Source: Porodaedalea pini
Taxonomy: Eukaryota > Basidiomycota > Agaricomycetes > Hymenochaetales > Hymenochaetaceae
Direction: 5' to 3'
NCBI GenBank assembly: GCA_002794775.1
Contig: NBAY01000002.1
Location: 558,001-622,000, forward strand
Length of the DNA stretch: 64,000 bases
This document shows, piece after piece, positions 1-11,577 of this stretch. How positions within the stretch are numbered: position 1 is the stretch's first letter; each line of letters starts with the position of its first letter. A program made the translations under genes and the position numbers. The notes under the pieces were generated by a model. It was given only the letters and a program-made list of their open reading frames with translations. It was not told where the DNA came from and did no database searches.

Positions 1-2568
1 CAGAGAAAAGAATCGACGTACGGCGCCTCCTCCTCGTTGGCCTCCTTCGCACCGTACACACCATCTCTCTCCACCTCACGCGCAATCGCGCGCAACACAG
101 TACCTGCAGTCGTACCCTTTGCGCCGCTCTCGCGTACGACCTGTTCGTAGTGTGCCGTCGCGTCTAACAGGCGCCGCAGTGCAACAGCAGGACTTGTCAA
201 CAGATTACCAGTATGTCTCCTTGCAGCTGGTTTCTTCTGGCAGAGGGGATGTTGTCTGTGGAGGGTGGTCGTGGAGCGGACGAGCTCATACTATTTGTGC
301 GTAGTATTGGTCATTTAGAACAATATGGAAGAAAACCAGACTTACGACGAGCTGGTGAACAGCCTGAGGAGTTCCAAGGTATGATTCAGCATGACATAGC
401 GCGAAGTCGAGCAAGATAATAGTCTAAGTAACCGTCGTATAGTATGGGGTTAGCCTCCTAGAATGGTTCGTTCCGGTTTGCACGAACCTCCTGAACAAGC
501 TGCTCCACCTTCAAAGAATGGGTCATCTTTGCAGATAGAAAATCAAGTAATAAAATGAGCGATCTCCAGAGCTCTTCCCAATGATATTCTACTTGTACAC
601 TATAGCATCAGCTCGAAATAATAAAATTAACTAAAGAACAGACAGACCTATTCGCCGTTTTGTCTTGCTCAAGAACCAGACAGTGCGATAGACAATCCAG
701 ATACAAGTACTGCAACCATCGAAACGTCAATATTTATCACCTGAAGCAAACTCCACAAGCACAAACACGCGCACATGTAGGACTGAGTCTCCAGCCTCTT
801 GTGCAGGTTATGTCTCAACCACAGCACACAGCAATCCAGTACTGCACATAAAACAGGTCGAGTGCTCGGCCCAATCGGCAGGAGAGGTAGCCTCTTCATC
901 AGCATTCATCAGCCACCTCTCCTCCCTTCATGCTATGCAAGGATTCTCTATCTGCACTCACCTGTCGACATATCCTCACCTTTATATCCGAGCTTGATGT
1001 AGGCTGCACAAGCGCGCTCATAACAACATCGTTCTCCACGATGTGCAGCAGCGTCCCGAGGCATAGCGCGGCGTATGCCGCTGCCCTTGCGCTCTGCGCG
1101 GACGATGCATGCGTGAGGAGGTACGACGAGAGCGTTAGGAACGTGTACACGAGCAGCGTCAGTTTTTGTTCTGCCTTGGTCTTAGAGACTGGTTCCGACG
1201 GAGTTGTAAAGGAGGGAGGAGAGATGAGCGGCTCAATGAGGACCGCGTTGAAGACAGTGTTGAGATGCAGAAAGTCGTGCACCAGAAGGAGGATGACTGC
1301 TGCTTCGATAGGCCTCGATAGCAAATTCAACAATCTCGAACCTTACATATAGAGAGCATCAAGCTCACTGATTCTTGAAGAGCTCCTTCGGCGTATCAAC
1401 GGGCGTCGAGGATAGAGCTCGATCTGGTCTGAAGGATGCGAAGAGACTGCTCACAGAACTTGCAAACGTTGGAGGTGAGTCGTCCGAGATCTCTTGGTAT
1501 GCCCTAAGGAACTACGAATCAGCTCTCTCGCTCTCCTGAGCCTATATTATCTGAGAGCGCACCTGATAACACTGTCCATCGTGAAATTCGCAGCATGCAC
1601 CAGCGCGCGCACAACTTTCCTCCCAGACCGAGTTAGTCAACATATGCGCCCGCACAAAAATCTGACACACATACGTACATGTTTTATCCTCCGTCGCTCC
1701 AATCGCTCTCAAATACCCATTGAGCCGTGGCGCGTTCGTGCGATGGAAACTTGCGAGGACACTCAGAAGTAACACCGCCTCAAACGTGAACTCCTGCGTC
1801 TGTGGCGCCTTAACGACGCCGGCGAGGGCGGGGAAGAGGTCCCGTCGGAGAAGGTACGCACCTGGGCTGAGTTGCGCGATTGAGCAGGCGAAGACGAGGG
1901 CGAGATGTAGGATGGCGCGCTTGAGCTCCGCTGTATGCATATAATGTGCATGAGTCGTTGAAACATAGTAGTATGGCGAGAGGAACATACCAGGAGCATC
2001 ATCGTCAGTGAGCACATCTTCAATAGCACTTGTCAGACCCTATACGCATCAACATCAGCAATCCATGTAAACCAGGCCAAACCCGAGAGCCAAACATACC
2101 AAGAACACCTCATCACTCTTCTCCACCCCGCCCGCAAGCACCTCCATCACCTCCCAGCCATCCAATCCCTTCTCCATCACACACCTTACGAGTACGCTCA
2201 GTGTCTCCGCCGCATGCACCGCCCTTACGTCCGTACGTGGCGCGCTCCGCAGGTGCAGCAAGCACGTCGCGCATAGCGTATTCAGCAGGGGCTACTGGGA
2301 TTTAGAGCTTTTCATTAATTATTGTATCCAGTGGCTTATGGTTAGGAGCACGCACCTTATGAGAACCAAGCACATCTGTCCTGCTTAGCGCACGTATACG
2401 CCGTCCAAGGTGTACTGCATCAACGTGCAGCGCGAACAGGTTCGCCCAGAATTGCGCCGGTGTTTCGTGAGGTGCAATCTGCTCTGGCGTAAACCCCGCC
2501 AACAGTCTGTCATAAGTAGCAACGAACTTGGAGACTAGACGCGATATGGGCACAGTTGCTGGCCTCAT
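1..2568 (-). CDS. ARMH3: ARMH3-like armadillo-helical protein (3'-partial)
   Basis: A gene of about eleven exons runs off the left edge, so its C-terminus is missing. The start is the ATG at 2568, before MRPATVPISRLVSKF. Exons 2568-2356, 2291-2100 and 2039-1991 join in phase; later exons lie near 1930-1670, 1310-980, 900-770, 610-490, 415-360 and 300-1. Conserved blocks appear in family order: FWANLFALHVDAVHLG near the N-terminus, PLLNTLCATCLLHL, FEAVLLLSVLASFH, ISDDSPPTFASSVSSLF, RPVLCAVLDCCVLWL and YHWEELWRSLILLL. These match the ARMH3/C10orf76 (DUF1741) family, made of alpha-helical armadillo-like repeats; in animals it acts at the Golgi with PI4KB and GBF1. Function in fungi is inferred. 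Confidence in the family is good; exact splice sites of the small downstream exons are tentative. Confidence 0.8.
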
Positions 2569-3460
2569 GATCGCTGCTGCATGAACTTGATGAAGGTCCA
2601 CGATTGCTGCTGCGGCAACCAGACGTCGATCAAGACGCACCAGAAACAAAAAAGCGAATAGGCTTCAGTCATCTGTATTTATACTGCTTCACTAGTATGC
2701 AACAACACGACACGACACAGACATTTCGGCAAAGCCGAAGGATAGGCAGGCAAGACAGGACAAGCAGGCGAGAAAGGAAGGAAGAAAAAGAGACGGAGAC
2801 GGCATTGGGACCATATCAAGAAAGAAAGAAAACCGGTAGCAGGCTGACGCTCTATCGCGTCCTCGGCCATGCAGAATGACTCTGCATGCCACGACGGGGC
2901 GACGAGGCCAGCTATATACATGTAGGATGTAGGATGTCGGAACCGGGTTAGGGGAAAGTCCTTCTCAACAGGCGACAGAGAACAGGGCAGTGGAAACCCA
3001 TCAAGTAGTACCAAAAATAGGACAGGAGGACGGGGAGTGGAGAGATAGCGAGCAGGAACGGGTCTCATTCCGGAGCAGCCAAGGGATAGGGTGAAGTACG
3101 AGAAGACAATAACCGGAGCTGAGAAAACAAAAGGAGAAAAGAAAGAGAAAAGAAAGCAGGAAAAATAGCGAAGGCAGAGGTCACTGTACAGGAAAAGGAC
3201 AGAACTGAGAAGGCGGCTGTGGGAGTGTGGTGGGAAATGACACATTAGAACTTTCATACGTTGGGCGCTGCGCACACTGCGATAGCGATAAATAAGAGCG
3301 GAAGGCAAAACAGACAAGCAAGAAGCAGTGCTCAAAGCGAGCATGCTGCAAATGTTAAAATACAGAAGAGAAGAAGGGAGGGAGGCATATGGAGACAATG
3401 GCGAAAACCAAGTATTTGATTGATTTAGGAGAGCAAATCAAAAGAGACCAGTGTAGTTGT
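2569..3460. other. Intergenic, 3' flank of zinc-finger-like gene
   Basis: About 0.9 kb between the start of the ARMH3-like gene and the stop of the next minus-strand gene. On the plus strand it is rich in AG/GA tracts, with long open frames on the minus strand that have biased, repetitive composition and no recognisable domain. It probably holds the 3' UTR of the zinc-finger-like gene and the ARMH3 promoter. I see no other gene. Confidence 0.4.
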
Positions 3461-5521
3461 TCAAACACATAACCGGGGCTTCTTCGTCTGAAAAAAATCT
3501 CCGAAGATGGAATCTAGATCCTCGGAATCGACATCGGTCGGAGGAGCGTTCTCAAGCTCTATAGAATCGTTAAGTGTCGACGAAACCGATGACTTTGCAG
3601 ATTTGTGTCTGGACGGCCCTGCAACGCTCTGCTGGCTCGAAGTGGGCAGATCGTCCGCAGAAGCATAGGAAAATTCTCCAAACTCATCCGAAGATTCATG
3701 ACCACCACCGTCCTCAGACCTCGGACGCTTAGCGCCTGAGGTCGTCAAGTTAAATTTGAAATTGAAACCTAGGCCAAAGCCAGAGGGTAAAAGCGTCGAC
3801 GAAGAATCTTCCCCTTTCCCGGGACTCACAAGCTGGAGTTGCTCGATTGCTGAGCTGCTAGTGGATCGACGAAGCGGAGTGTCAGGGAAACCGGCCGCCA
3901 TAGAATTCCTCTTCCCGTTATCCGGACTGTTCATTTCAAACCAACTCGAGAACGCATCACTTGAAAACGGCTCTTCAAGGGTCGAAAATGAATTGTCAGC
4001 CTCGCTATCTGCCGACATCGTAAGATCGGGCGTTGGTGTTAACTGAAGGCTATCGGACATAGGAACTGGAAGTGGGCCGGTGTACAGCGGCCGTAGCGGT
4101 GAAGGCTCAGGAAGGGGAGGAAGCTTGCTCTTCGACCTATTCTTCGACCGCTTCCAACCCAAAACTCTTCCGGTAACAGGCTTTTGACTCAAAGGCGAGC
4201 CAGCAATAGGACTCGAGAACTGGGATTGGCCACCTGCGGCGCCCGGGAAAGGGCTGGCCTGGAGCGCAACATATGAAGAGCGGAGGCCTTCACCAGTCAT
4301 GCCGCCAATAGGGACTGCGAGGCATAGTTCATCCGGACTGGAGTACAGAGGGTGGCTCGGGCTTGGAAACTTCCAAGGCATTGTAAACTGGCTGCGCTTA
4401 TTGTATAACTTTCCCGGAGTCCTCGTTGGGCTGGGCGGTAAAGACGAAAGGTCACGCCACGACATTTGTGACCTACCCTCCTCCAGTGGCGACGATGGAG
4501 GAAGCATTTGACCTACAAATTGCGGAGAGTGTTGAGCGGAGGAGCTTCTCGCATCATCGTCGGGAGCGAATTCAGGCTCAGAAGGCCTCGGCGGGACATC
4601 CGCATCTTCTTCTGCACGATCAGAGGGAACGATGACTTCGTCAGGAATTATGGATCCCGACGAGCGCGATCTCGCGTTCAACATCCGCGTGGAGCGACTC
4701 TCGGTGATGCCTTTCGGAGCTGCGAGGAGCCCAGACGACGTTTCCTTGGGCTTGAAAAAGGCTTGAACGGTAAAGGGGTCGGCCGTGACCGGCGCGGACG
4801 ACGATGACCTCTTGTTCTCTTCTGCAAACGCATAAGCAACAGTGAAAGCATGCCGGACAGAAGAATAAAACTTACTGTTTGAGGAACTTCTACCCCGCCC
4901 ACTGCCCTCAGAGGGTCCATCACGCCTATTCGACATAGGGATTTTATGTTTCTCAAGGACGTGCCTCCTCCACATGCTCTTCGCGTTTACGCCGGCGTAG
5001 CTTCTGCGGCAGAACGTACACCGCAGCTTGGGGGCATCCTCGCTACCGTAAGCATCAGCGCCCTTCTCCTTAACGTCTTTTTTCTTGGTCGGGCACCAGC
5101 CACGAGGCGGCTCGAGAGCCTGTGGGTATGGGACGCGGTTGGGGTCCGTGTCGTTCTCCATCCTGAAATCCCGTGGGTAGAGAAACCAGTTTGGGTTGTC
5201 GGCAAGCAGCGAATATGTGAGGCCCTCTGGGTAGAGGTGCGCGTCGGGGAACGCAGTAAAGGGGTACCGAATGAAGGTGGCATCTGGATCGCCGTACAAC
5301 ACGTCTGGCGACCTCTGCGGGACAGCGCTTGATGACGGCTCGCGCTGCAGGACAGATGAGACGACAGGCTTTGTGCGGGTAGCAGCATGCGCAGCGTGGG
5401 GAAAGTATGGTTTCGGGTTGAATGAGACGGAGGAAGGGGTGAAGAAAGACAGGTCGGCGGTGGCTTGTCGCTGCAAAGTGCGACCAGTTTCGCCTTCATC
5501 GGCATCTATGTGGTTAGACAT
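3461..5521 (-). CDS. Zinc-finger-like, largely disordered conserved protein
   Basis: One long frame of 686 codons reads from the ATG at 5521 to the stop at 3461. A 54-nt stretch at 4875-4822 begins GTAAGT, ends TTTGCAG and is a multiple of three, so it is probably an intron read through in frame; the spliced product is then about 668 residues. The N-terminal third carries a conserved-looking block (YPEGLTYSLLADNPNWFLYP, then PYPQALEPPRGWCP). A C2H2-like finger follows: C-T-F-C, then H-V-L-E-K-H after about 14 residues, around residues 168-192. The rest is Ser/Pro-rich and acidic at the C-terminus, which suggests a nuclear protein with a disordered tail. I do not recognise a named family; a DNA- or RNA-binding regulatory role is only inferred. 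Confidence 0.75.
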   Translation of the reverse strand: MSNHIDADEGETGRTLQRQATADLSFFTPSSVSFNPKPYFPHAAHAATRTKPVVSSVLQREPSSSAVPQRSPDVLYGDPDATFIRYPFTAFPDAHLYPEGLTYSLLADNPNWFLYPRDFRMENDTDPNRVPYPQALEPPRGWCPTKKKDVKEKGADAYGSEDAPKLRCTFCRRSYAGVNAKSMWRRHVLEKHKIPMSNRRDGPSEGSGRGRSSSNSKFYSSVRHAFTVAYAFAEENKRSSSSAPVTADPFTVQAFFKPKETSSGLLAAPKGITESRSTRMLNARSRSSGSIIPDEVIVPSDRAEEDADVPPRPSEPEFAPDDDARSSSAQHSPQFVGQMLPPSSPLEEGRSQMSWRDLSSLPPSPTRTPGKLYNKRSQFTMPWKFPSPSHPLYSSPDELCLAVPIGGMTGEGLRSSYVALQASPFPGAAGGQSQFSSPIAGSPLSQKPVTGRVLGWKRSKNRSKSKLPPLPEPSPLRPLYTGPLPVPMSDSLQLTPTPDLTMSADSEADNSFSTLEEPFSSDAFSSWFEMNSPDNGKRNSMAAGFPDTPLRRSTSSSAIEQLQLVSPGKGEDSSSTLLPSGFGLGFNFKFNLTTSGAKRPRSEDGGGHESSDEFGEFSYASADDLPTSSQQSVAGPSRHKSAKSSVSSTLNDSIELENAPPTDVDSEDLDSIFGDFFQTKKPRLCV
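4822..4875 (-). other. In-frame 54-nt intron in zinc-finger-like gene
   Basis: Reading the minus strand, the segment starts GTAAGTTTTATT, contains a CTTATGC-type branch region and ends TTTGCAG. Its length is divisible by three and it has no stop, so retention would add 18 residues (KFYSSV...AFA) between a serine run and EENKR. The splice signals are good, so removal is the likelier state. Confidence 0.7.
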
Positions 5522-6136
5522 ACTGAAGATCGCTCTAGAACCAGCACGCTATGGTCAAATGAAGAAATCCGGGCAAGAATAATGGTGTCGTACGGGTGAC
5601 TCGTCGATGCGGGACTCGACGACAAAATAAGAATCTTATTTCAAGAAGCAGAATAATCGAAGGGGAGTATATGCAAAAGCAAGAATCAGGCGAAGAGATA
5701 GAGTGCCAACGCCGCTGCAGACGTCGAGAGGACGGCGGAAGCGATGATGTGGTCACCAGTAAATACAAGGGAGTAAGCGCAGCAGGGTCTAGAAGAAGGC
5801 TGTACTGTATGCCCGTGGGAGCAACGCGTACACAAGTTCAAACAAACAAACAGTAAAAACCGCACATGCTTTTGCAACGTGTATCAATTGATATTCTCGG
5901 TTTTCGAAATAACACAAATTTTTGGGATTCTATTACAACTACAATTTTCGGGCTAGATAGATCCAATATTGATGCATACTTTGTGTGGAAAAGAGCTGAG
6001 GCAAGGAGACAATTTGGAGACCGTGTAAGAGTCACGGGACATGACCTCACGCGACTGAACCCAGGTCAGGACCCGCGCAAACAAAACCCGCGTCACGCCG
6101 CCTGTCGCTCACACGCAGGGTCAACAGGCCGTGCGT
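5522..6136. other. Intergenic, promoter of zinc-finger-like gene
   Basis: About 0.6 kb between two minus-strand genes. It is AT-richer in its centre (5870-5990) and carries only short open frames without domain resemblance. It probably holds the 5' region of the zinc-finger-like gene and the 3' UTR of the DUF423 gene. Nothing else seen. Confidence 0.4.
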
Positions 6137-6733
6137 TTAAAATAGCAAGGATAAGTATCTGCCAGCGCCGACGTCCAGTCAATTCATAAACATTGGCATA
6201 CAATTCTTCAGACGTCGCAGCAACGCACCCAGCAATCATAACAGCACCGCCCATTGGCGTGATCGGTCCTAGCACTTTGAATCTGTCCCGGTTCAGCACG
6301 AGCGCGATAATACTCGACGAGAACACAAATCCGCCTGCTGCAATGGCGGGCCCGGCGAACCGATGCAAGGAGAACCGTGGGTGCATCGAGACAACCATCA
6401 GCGCCAGGCCATTGAAAATCTGAGGGGCCGACGCAAGGTTGATTTACATGGAAATGAACGAGAAGTGATGGATACGCACGGAATAGTGTGCGGCCGTCTC
6501 CCAGGCATGGATCTTGTCCGCGTCAGCCCCAGCCCTCTTCTTCAGCCCGTGCGCACCAAATGCGCCTGCGATGATGCCCGCCGCAGCTAAAAACAGTGGC
6601 ATGTAAATATATAAGCACCCATGTACGCATGAGGATATCTAGACCGTGTACCAAACGCAGCTCCAGTCTTGAAGAGAATTCTTGGCGCAAGAAGAGGTGT
6701 CGAACCAAGCAAAGGAACGCGTTCGCTGGCCAT
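6137..6733 (-). CDS. TMEM256/DUF423 family small membrane protein
   Basis: Four exons on the minus strand start at MASERVPLLGSTPLL (ATG 6733) and end with IAGYLSLLF and TAA at 6137. Exon 2 gives AAAGIIAGAFGAHGLKKR and HAWETAAHYS, exon 3 IFNGLALMVVSMHP and LGPITPMGGAVMIAG; the last short exon restores the usual (A)GWLSLLF-like end. The GAFGAHGL motif, the W-x-T-A-x-x-Y/H region and the LGPITPxGG motif are hallmarks of DUF423 (TMEM256, bacterial YgdD). The protein should be a short integral membrane protein with about four helices. In animals a mitochondrial or plasma-membrane location is reported; the function is not known. Introns are about 60-70 nt with normal GT-AG ends. Confidence 0.88.
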
Positions 6734-7131
6734 AGTAAGTCAGTCAGTTATACTGTAGAAGAGAGTCGAAGAGAGAGCTGAGAGGAACGCGGAAGGCAAC
6801 CCGGCGGTCGTGACATCTCGGAGAATGCAATTATGTAATAATCGCGTCAGCAGGACCAAATAAAGGACACGCGTCCACAAACAAGGCGTATATAACACGT
6901 GCGTAACCTTGCCAGCGGCCAAGTCTTCGATACTTGTCGCAAACGGCCAACTCCACTTTCCTTAAGACTCGAGTGGTCTCCACCTTCCTTCTCATCAGCG
7001 CACAAGAAATAACGAAGAGAAAGGAGTCATGACTCACTTCAAAACTAAACCTCCCGATTTTCAACCACTGTTATCCGTCATATCGTTCTTGACGAAGAGG
7101 AGCCAGTCGTCACCAGCCAGGCCTATCGTTA

Positions 7132-8761
7132 ATGGCGACACTGTCTGGGAAGATAAAGAGTAAGCTCTATAACATCCTTCTGCGATGCTCGAGTAATGGG
7201 AAAACCGTTTTCAGACCTTTCACACGACATATGTTCCCTGATTCTGATCGCAATGCAGATGGAATTGGAAACTTGCGAGACATGATCGGTATCTTGAGGG
7301 ACGCGGCGAATGGCTTAACCTCTGTCAAGAAGTTCATCGAGAGTGGTATCAAGCATCTGGAGAATCAGCTGGAGAACCGTCTCAGATCCGGACGAGGACT
7401 GGACGTCCTGCCCGATGAAGTTCTTATGCACATCTTTGAACATGCCTTCGAATCAGTGGAAGTATCTGAAGAGGAAATTACACGGCCTGCAATCTTCGCA
7501 CCCAGCATCGGAAACATACTTGTCCGTGTCAATCGTCGTCTGCGCTCCATTGCATTGAGCACGCCGACATTATGGACCATAGTGACATCAAGACAGACAA
7601 AAAAGGCACTAAATGCGCATCTATTACGGAGTAAAACGGCTGGGCTGCACGTTTATCTCTATTCCGTCCCTGAAAGCGACGATCGCAGCGAAAGCACCGA
7701 GCACATACTTATGTTTCTCTCCCATGCACGGCGATGGGAATCGCTCTACATCAACTTCGTATGGGACAGCCATTATCCGAAATCCTCGAAATTACTATAT
7801 AAAACACAACGAGGTCTGGAGTTGCCTGCGTTACGCTCATTATCCTTGATCGCATTGTTTGGAAAAAAGGCCGCTAAATTTATCATCACGCCAAATCTGG
7901 CTTGCCTGACTATCAAAGACATGCACCCAGCTCCGTGTTTTGGATCATCTCTCATCGAGTGCGAGATCACCCTTTCGGGATTTTTTGTAGCCATAGATGG
8001 GCTCTCCACCTCTTATGATCGCTTGGTCAAATTCCTGGACTCTCTTCACCGTCTGAAGAAGCTGAAGATGACCTTCAGTGGGTTTGAGACGGACTTCGCT
8101 GACCCCGTGCTGGAGCAGAAACTGCCTACTTTGACAACACTTGAATTCGAAAGAGATGACATAGCGAAAACTATTTTGCAGTTGATGAGACAAGTTTTGC
8201 GCACTCCGAACATTCAAAAACTAGGTGTAACGGTTACAGAAAAATACACCAACGAGCCTTTTTTGGTTCCTTTCGTACGATTGTCTCCCGGTGAGACCGG
8301 AGGAGTGCACATCTCTGAAAGAGCTGTCCTTTTGCCATCGCGACGTCACGCACTTTCCCGGCTCGGGCACTATCCACTGTCTTGATGACCTTCTTACACG
8401 CCTGCCCCAGATCGAGCTTTTTAACAGTAAAGGCAGTGCTTTACGACAATCAAGAGGAATTCTGCAAGAGTTCAAATACCCACGTCGTGCGTTCTGAGGG
8501 CTGCAATGCACTCGAGGCTCTCCGTGCGTTGCAAAGGCCTACCGCATACAATGGTATAGAATCGCTCGAAATTCTCGGAGATCGGGGATTTAGCAAGTGT
8601 ACGGTGTATTTCAAGGAGATATGTGTGGAGGATGCCGCGCCAATCGACCTGCTCGAACTTGAGGTGAGATATAGTTGTAGTCCTTGCGGGTTGTACACTG
8701 ACGACAGATTAATCCAGAATACATCGGCGCATTGATTGGACTCCTTCGAATGGCGCGCTAA
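7132..8761 (+). CDS. F-box protein A (frame broken twice)
   Basis: The main frame starts at the ATG at 7132. An F-box lies around residues 90-150 (LDVLPDEVLMHIFEHAFE, then VNRRLRSIALSTPTLW), followed by a leucine-rich-like beta/alpha region. The frame ends at 8385, but by comparison with its paralogue at 61.6-63.2 kb the conserved reading moves to the next frame at about 8258-8265 (CTSLKELSF) and again at about 8418-8424 (LTVKAVLYDNQ). Each break lies in a T run (T6, then T5) and each would be mended by removing one base. The last frame continues through SLEILGDRGF to DLLELE, then a 44-nt intron (8664-8707) and INPEYIGALIGLLRMAR with TAA at 8761. F-box proteins recruit substrates to SCF ubiquitin ligases. 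It may be a pseudogene or a sequence with two base errors. Confidence 0.7.
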
Positions 8762-9859
8762 TCCGTGTCGGCGTAGTTGTCCGTCTTGCTTGTTCTGCTT
8801 ACCCTCGGTTTCGTTATGGACTATGAGTTTGTTCTTTGCATAGCATTCTAGTCAAGAGTTTGAGTCTGTTTTATCCATCTCCTCTCTCGCTTTCCTTCCT
8901 GTACATAGTGCTGCGCATACGCATTGATAAAAAATTTTGTCAGTTAACTGAACTGTAGCAGACGAATTTGCAGCAAATTGAAATTGATGCTTGAGCTCTG
9001 CATGATCATACGAACGCTCGTTTCAGATCATCGATGCCTTTCCTCGTACATTTCATACATCAATTGTGAGAGCGTTGTAGTGCACAGTCTGCACTGACAT
9101 TGGCGAACATACCTTAAGGGCTGAAGACATCAAGCCTGATCAAAGACACGGTGTAAAGCCTCTTTAAGGACTGCAAATTGCCAACTGTCGGCTTAACGAC
9201 TCTTTAGCAGATCGCGAAGCAATTTTACTGGAGAGCGAAGAGCTTCTAGTTGCATGATTTTATTAAGGGATTATTCAAACAATATTAATTATCCTCTACT
9301 TACCTCAGGCTTTTGACTCAAGTTTCATCAAAATTGTATACGCCTTCAGTACACTCGTCTGCATATGTAACTTGTGTACAAGTGAGCTGAGAAGCTAAAT
9401 ACCGTACCAGCTAGGATTATACTGACCTCCTGCTCAATCAAATAATCCTGCCCTATCACGAAATCGCGTTGGAAAGTTCTGACTTCTTGTATTATGTCCA
9501 AAGCCAGAAGCTGCATACACAAATGCACATCGGTACAAAAGCAAGAACAGTATACTACATCGTTTGACAGAAAACACGATCCGAAGATTGCGGATATTTG
9601 AAGTCCTACTCAAAGCGTCCACAAGTGGCACAGAACGACAGAAACAGCAATCCAAAAAATCTCGAAAACCAAAGAAACCTTCATAGAAAGAAAAAAAGAT
9701 TAATTAGCGACGGAGAGAGCGAATGGATACAAAATAATGTTGTAGAGTTCGCGGTAAAGAGTAGGGTAAAATACGAAGAAAAATGATTTACTTAAATACA
9801 ACAACAGAAAAGAATAGAAAGGAACGAAAGTCCCGAGCTCGTCCGTCGTTCAATCTGGC
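8762..9859. other. Intergenic, AT-rich, convergent 3' ends
   Basis: About 1.1 kb between the converging ends of F-box gene A and the membrane-protein gene. It is AT-rich, especially 9240-9340 and 9640-9800, with only short chance frames. It probably contains both 3' UTRs. No repeat or RNA gene recognised. Confidence 0.45.
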
Positions 9860-11577
9860 TTATTGGCTATACTGGCTCCCCCACGAGTCATTCCGCTGCA
9901 AGCCACCGTCGGGCGCTCCAGGGCCAGGCCTTCCGGCGTAAGCATACCCAGGAGGAGGTCCTACCACCGCCTGCCCAGGCCCGCCCCATCCGCCATTGGC
10001 AATCCCCCGCGCCCGATCACGCACGCGCGCTCGCGCCTCCGCAACGTACGGATTCGCAACTACATGGGAATCTGGAGGTACCCTCGATCTCTGGCTTGGA
10101 CCTGAGTTTGGTGCCAGGGCTCGTGCATACGTGGGGTTCGTCGACGGCGTGCGCGCAAGCTGCTGGTTCTGGAGAGACGGGAAGCTTGCTGGAGCGGACG
10201 GGAACGCCGAGCGTGGGACGGTCCGCGCCGGGACTTGAGACGCGTTGAATGGGTGAGAAGCAGGCCCAGCCCACTGCCGCGCACCGCGCTGCGCCGCCGA
10301 AGCCGAGGGTGGACTATGACGCGAAGGCGGTGAAACGTACGTCGGCCGGTCAGGAACGAGCTGTTCGATCATTGCACCCTTTGCCACCTTAATCGCACCT
10401 CCTTTCCCTGCCAACGCTTCTGCCCCAGCCCCAGCCCCATGACCAGCAAGCCATCCCTCTCCCCATATTGATCCGCGCCCCTTCTCTCCAAAGAACCTCG
10501 TCGCCCAATGACCCTCCATCAGGAGCGGCGCCTGCCTTCTGCGCTTCCGGCGGCGCATGAAATACATGAGTGCATACAGTGTCGTGCACACGACGAAAAG
10601 CGAGCCGAGGATCACCGCCGTGAGCACCAGCGGCGAGCGCATCGTCTGCGCGAGGCGCTCACCCGCACTCAGGTCGCTCTGACTTTGCATGCGGCTGAGA
10701 GCCGATGCAGAGGCTAGAGCGGCGGAAGCAGAGGCGGACGATGGTGTGGGAAGCGTGCTTGGAGGAGTTGGCGGGAGTTGGGTTCCAGGCGGTAGCAGGG
10801 TTGTGGAAACGTCCGAAGCAGTACTTGTCGGGTTGATGGCCATCAGCGACGCCCCGCCCATGGAGCTCATTACAGCAGACTTGGAAGCACTGGTTGAGGA
10901 AGTATTTGATGATGCAGACGACGCAGACAGCGCTACAAGTATACATGGAAGTCAATACGCAGGAGAACTCGGACACAACTGTCGTAATTGACCTTCTTCA
11001 TCCTGGACAGTCACGACAAAAGAATCGAGGGTGATCGTGCTGGTGTTGCCAAACCGAGAATCGGGAACATTGAGCAAAGCCAAGGAATGGCGGACGCTCG
11101 AGTCCAAATTAGTCTTCTCATATAACAGCTAAGCGGCTAATGTTAGTCCTAGGAGTCAATTACCAAACGAAGTGAGCAGCCATACCGTGGGCTCTGAAGA
11201 GTGCGTTTCGTTATCGTGTGCATCGATGACATCAACGTTGTTGGCTGCCTTTGTGGGGCAGTCCAGACAAGCCTCGTAAAGACCCCCGAAGATTGTTTAA
11301 AACCAAAATAGTAAACAGCTACAGCATTAGCTTTGGAGACAAGTTAGTATAATACTTTGAAACAATGGTAATGACACAAGTACATACCGGGTAAAGAAAA
11401 AGAAACTCCATCGCCAATAGTGTCCGCGGATTGGAAAGTACCGCCAAAGGCAGACGACAACACACTCCTGTTCCAGCCCTGAGAGTACTTCAGAGAGGAG
11501 TCGGTGTCGTCAACGGTGATGTTTTTAAGAATAAAAGAGGGTGTCGGACGGGGCATCCCCGGCGAAATAGAAGACAT
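9860..11577 (-). CDS. Single-pass membrane protein with beta-rich ectodomain
   Basis: At least four exons. Exon 1 gives NITVDDTDSSLKYSQGW and GGTFQSADTIGDGVSFSLP; a TACTAAC branch site precedes exon 2 (ANAVAVYYFGFKQSSG, then GGLYEACLDCPTKAANNVDVIDAHD). Exon 3 gives LLYEKTNLDSSVRHSLALLN and STITLDSFVVTV, and the last exon holds a Ser/Ala/Pro-rich stalk, a transmembrane helix (PLVLTAVILGSLFVVCTTLYALMYF without interruption, shown here only in part as LVLTAVILGSLFVVC), the stop-transfer run RRRKRRR and a Gly/Pro-rich cytosolic tail. This layout is common in Agaricomycetes; the function is unknown. Two faults: exon 2 needs one extra G in the C5 run at 11283-11287 (plus strand) to stay in frame, and no clear signal peptide is seen, so the start (ATG 11577 here) is uncertain. 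Confidence 0.75.

Noticed and set aside
2679..3398. Minus-strand frame of 239 codons with hydrophobic, Phe/Leu/Ser-rich content
   Set aside because: It is the reverse of a purine-rich tract, low in complexity and without a recognised fold. More likely 3' UTR.
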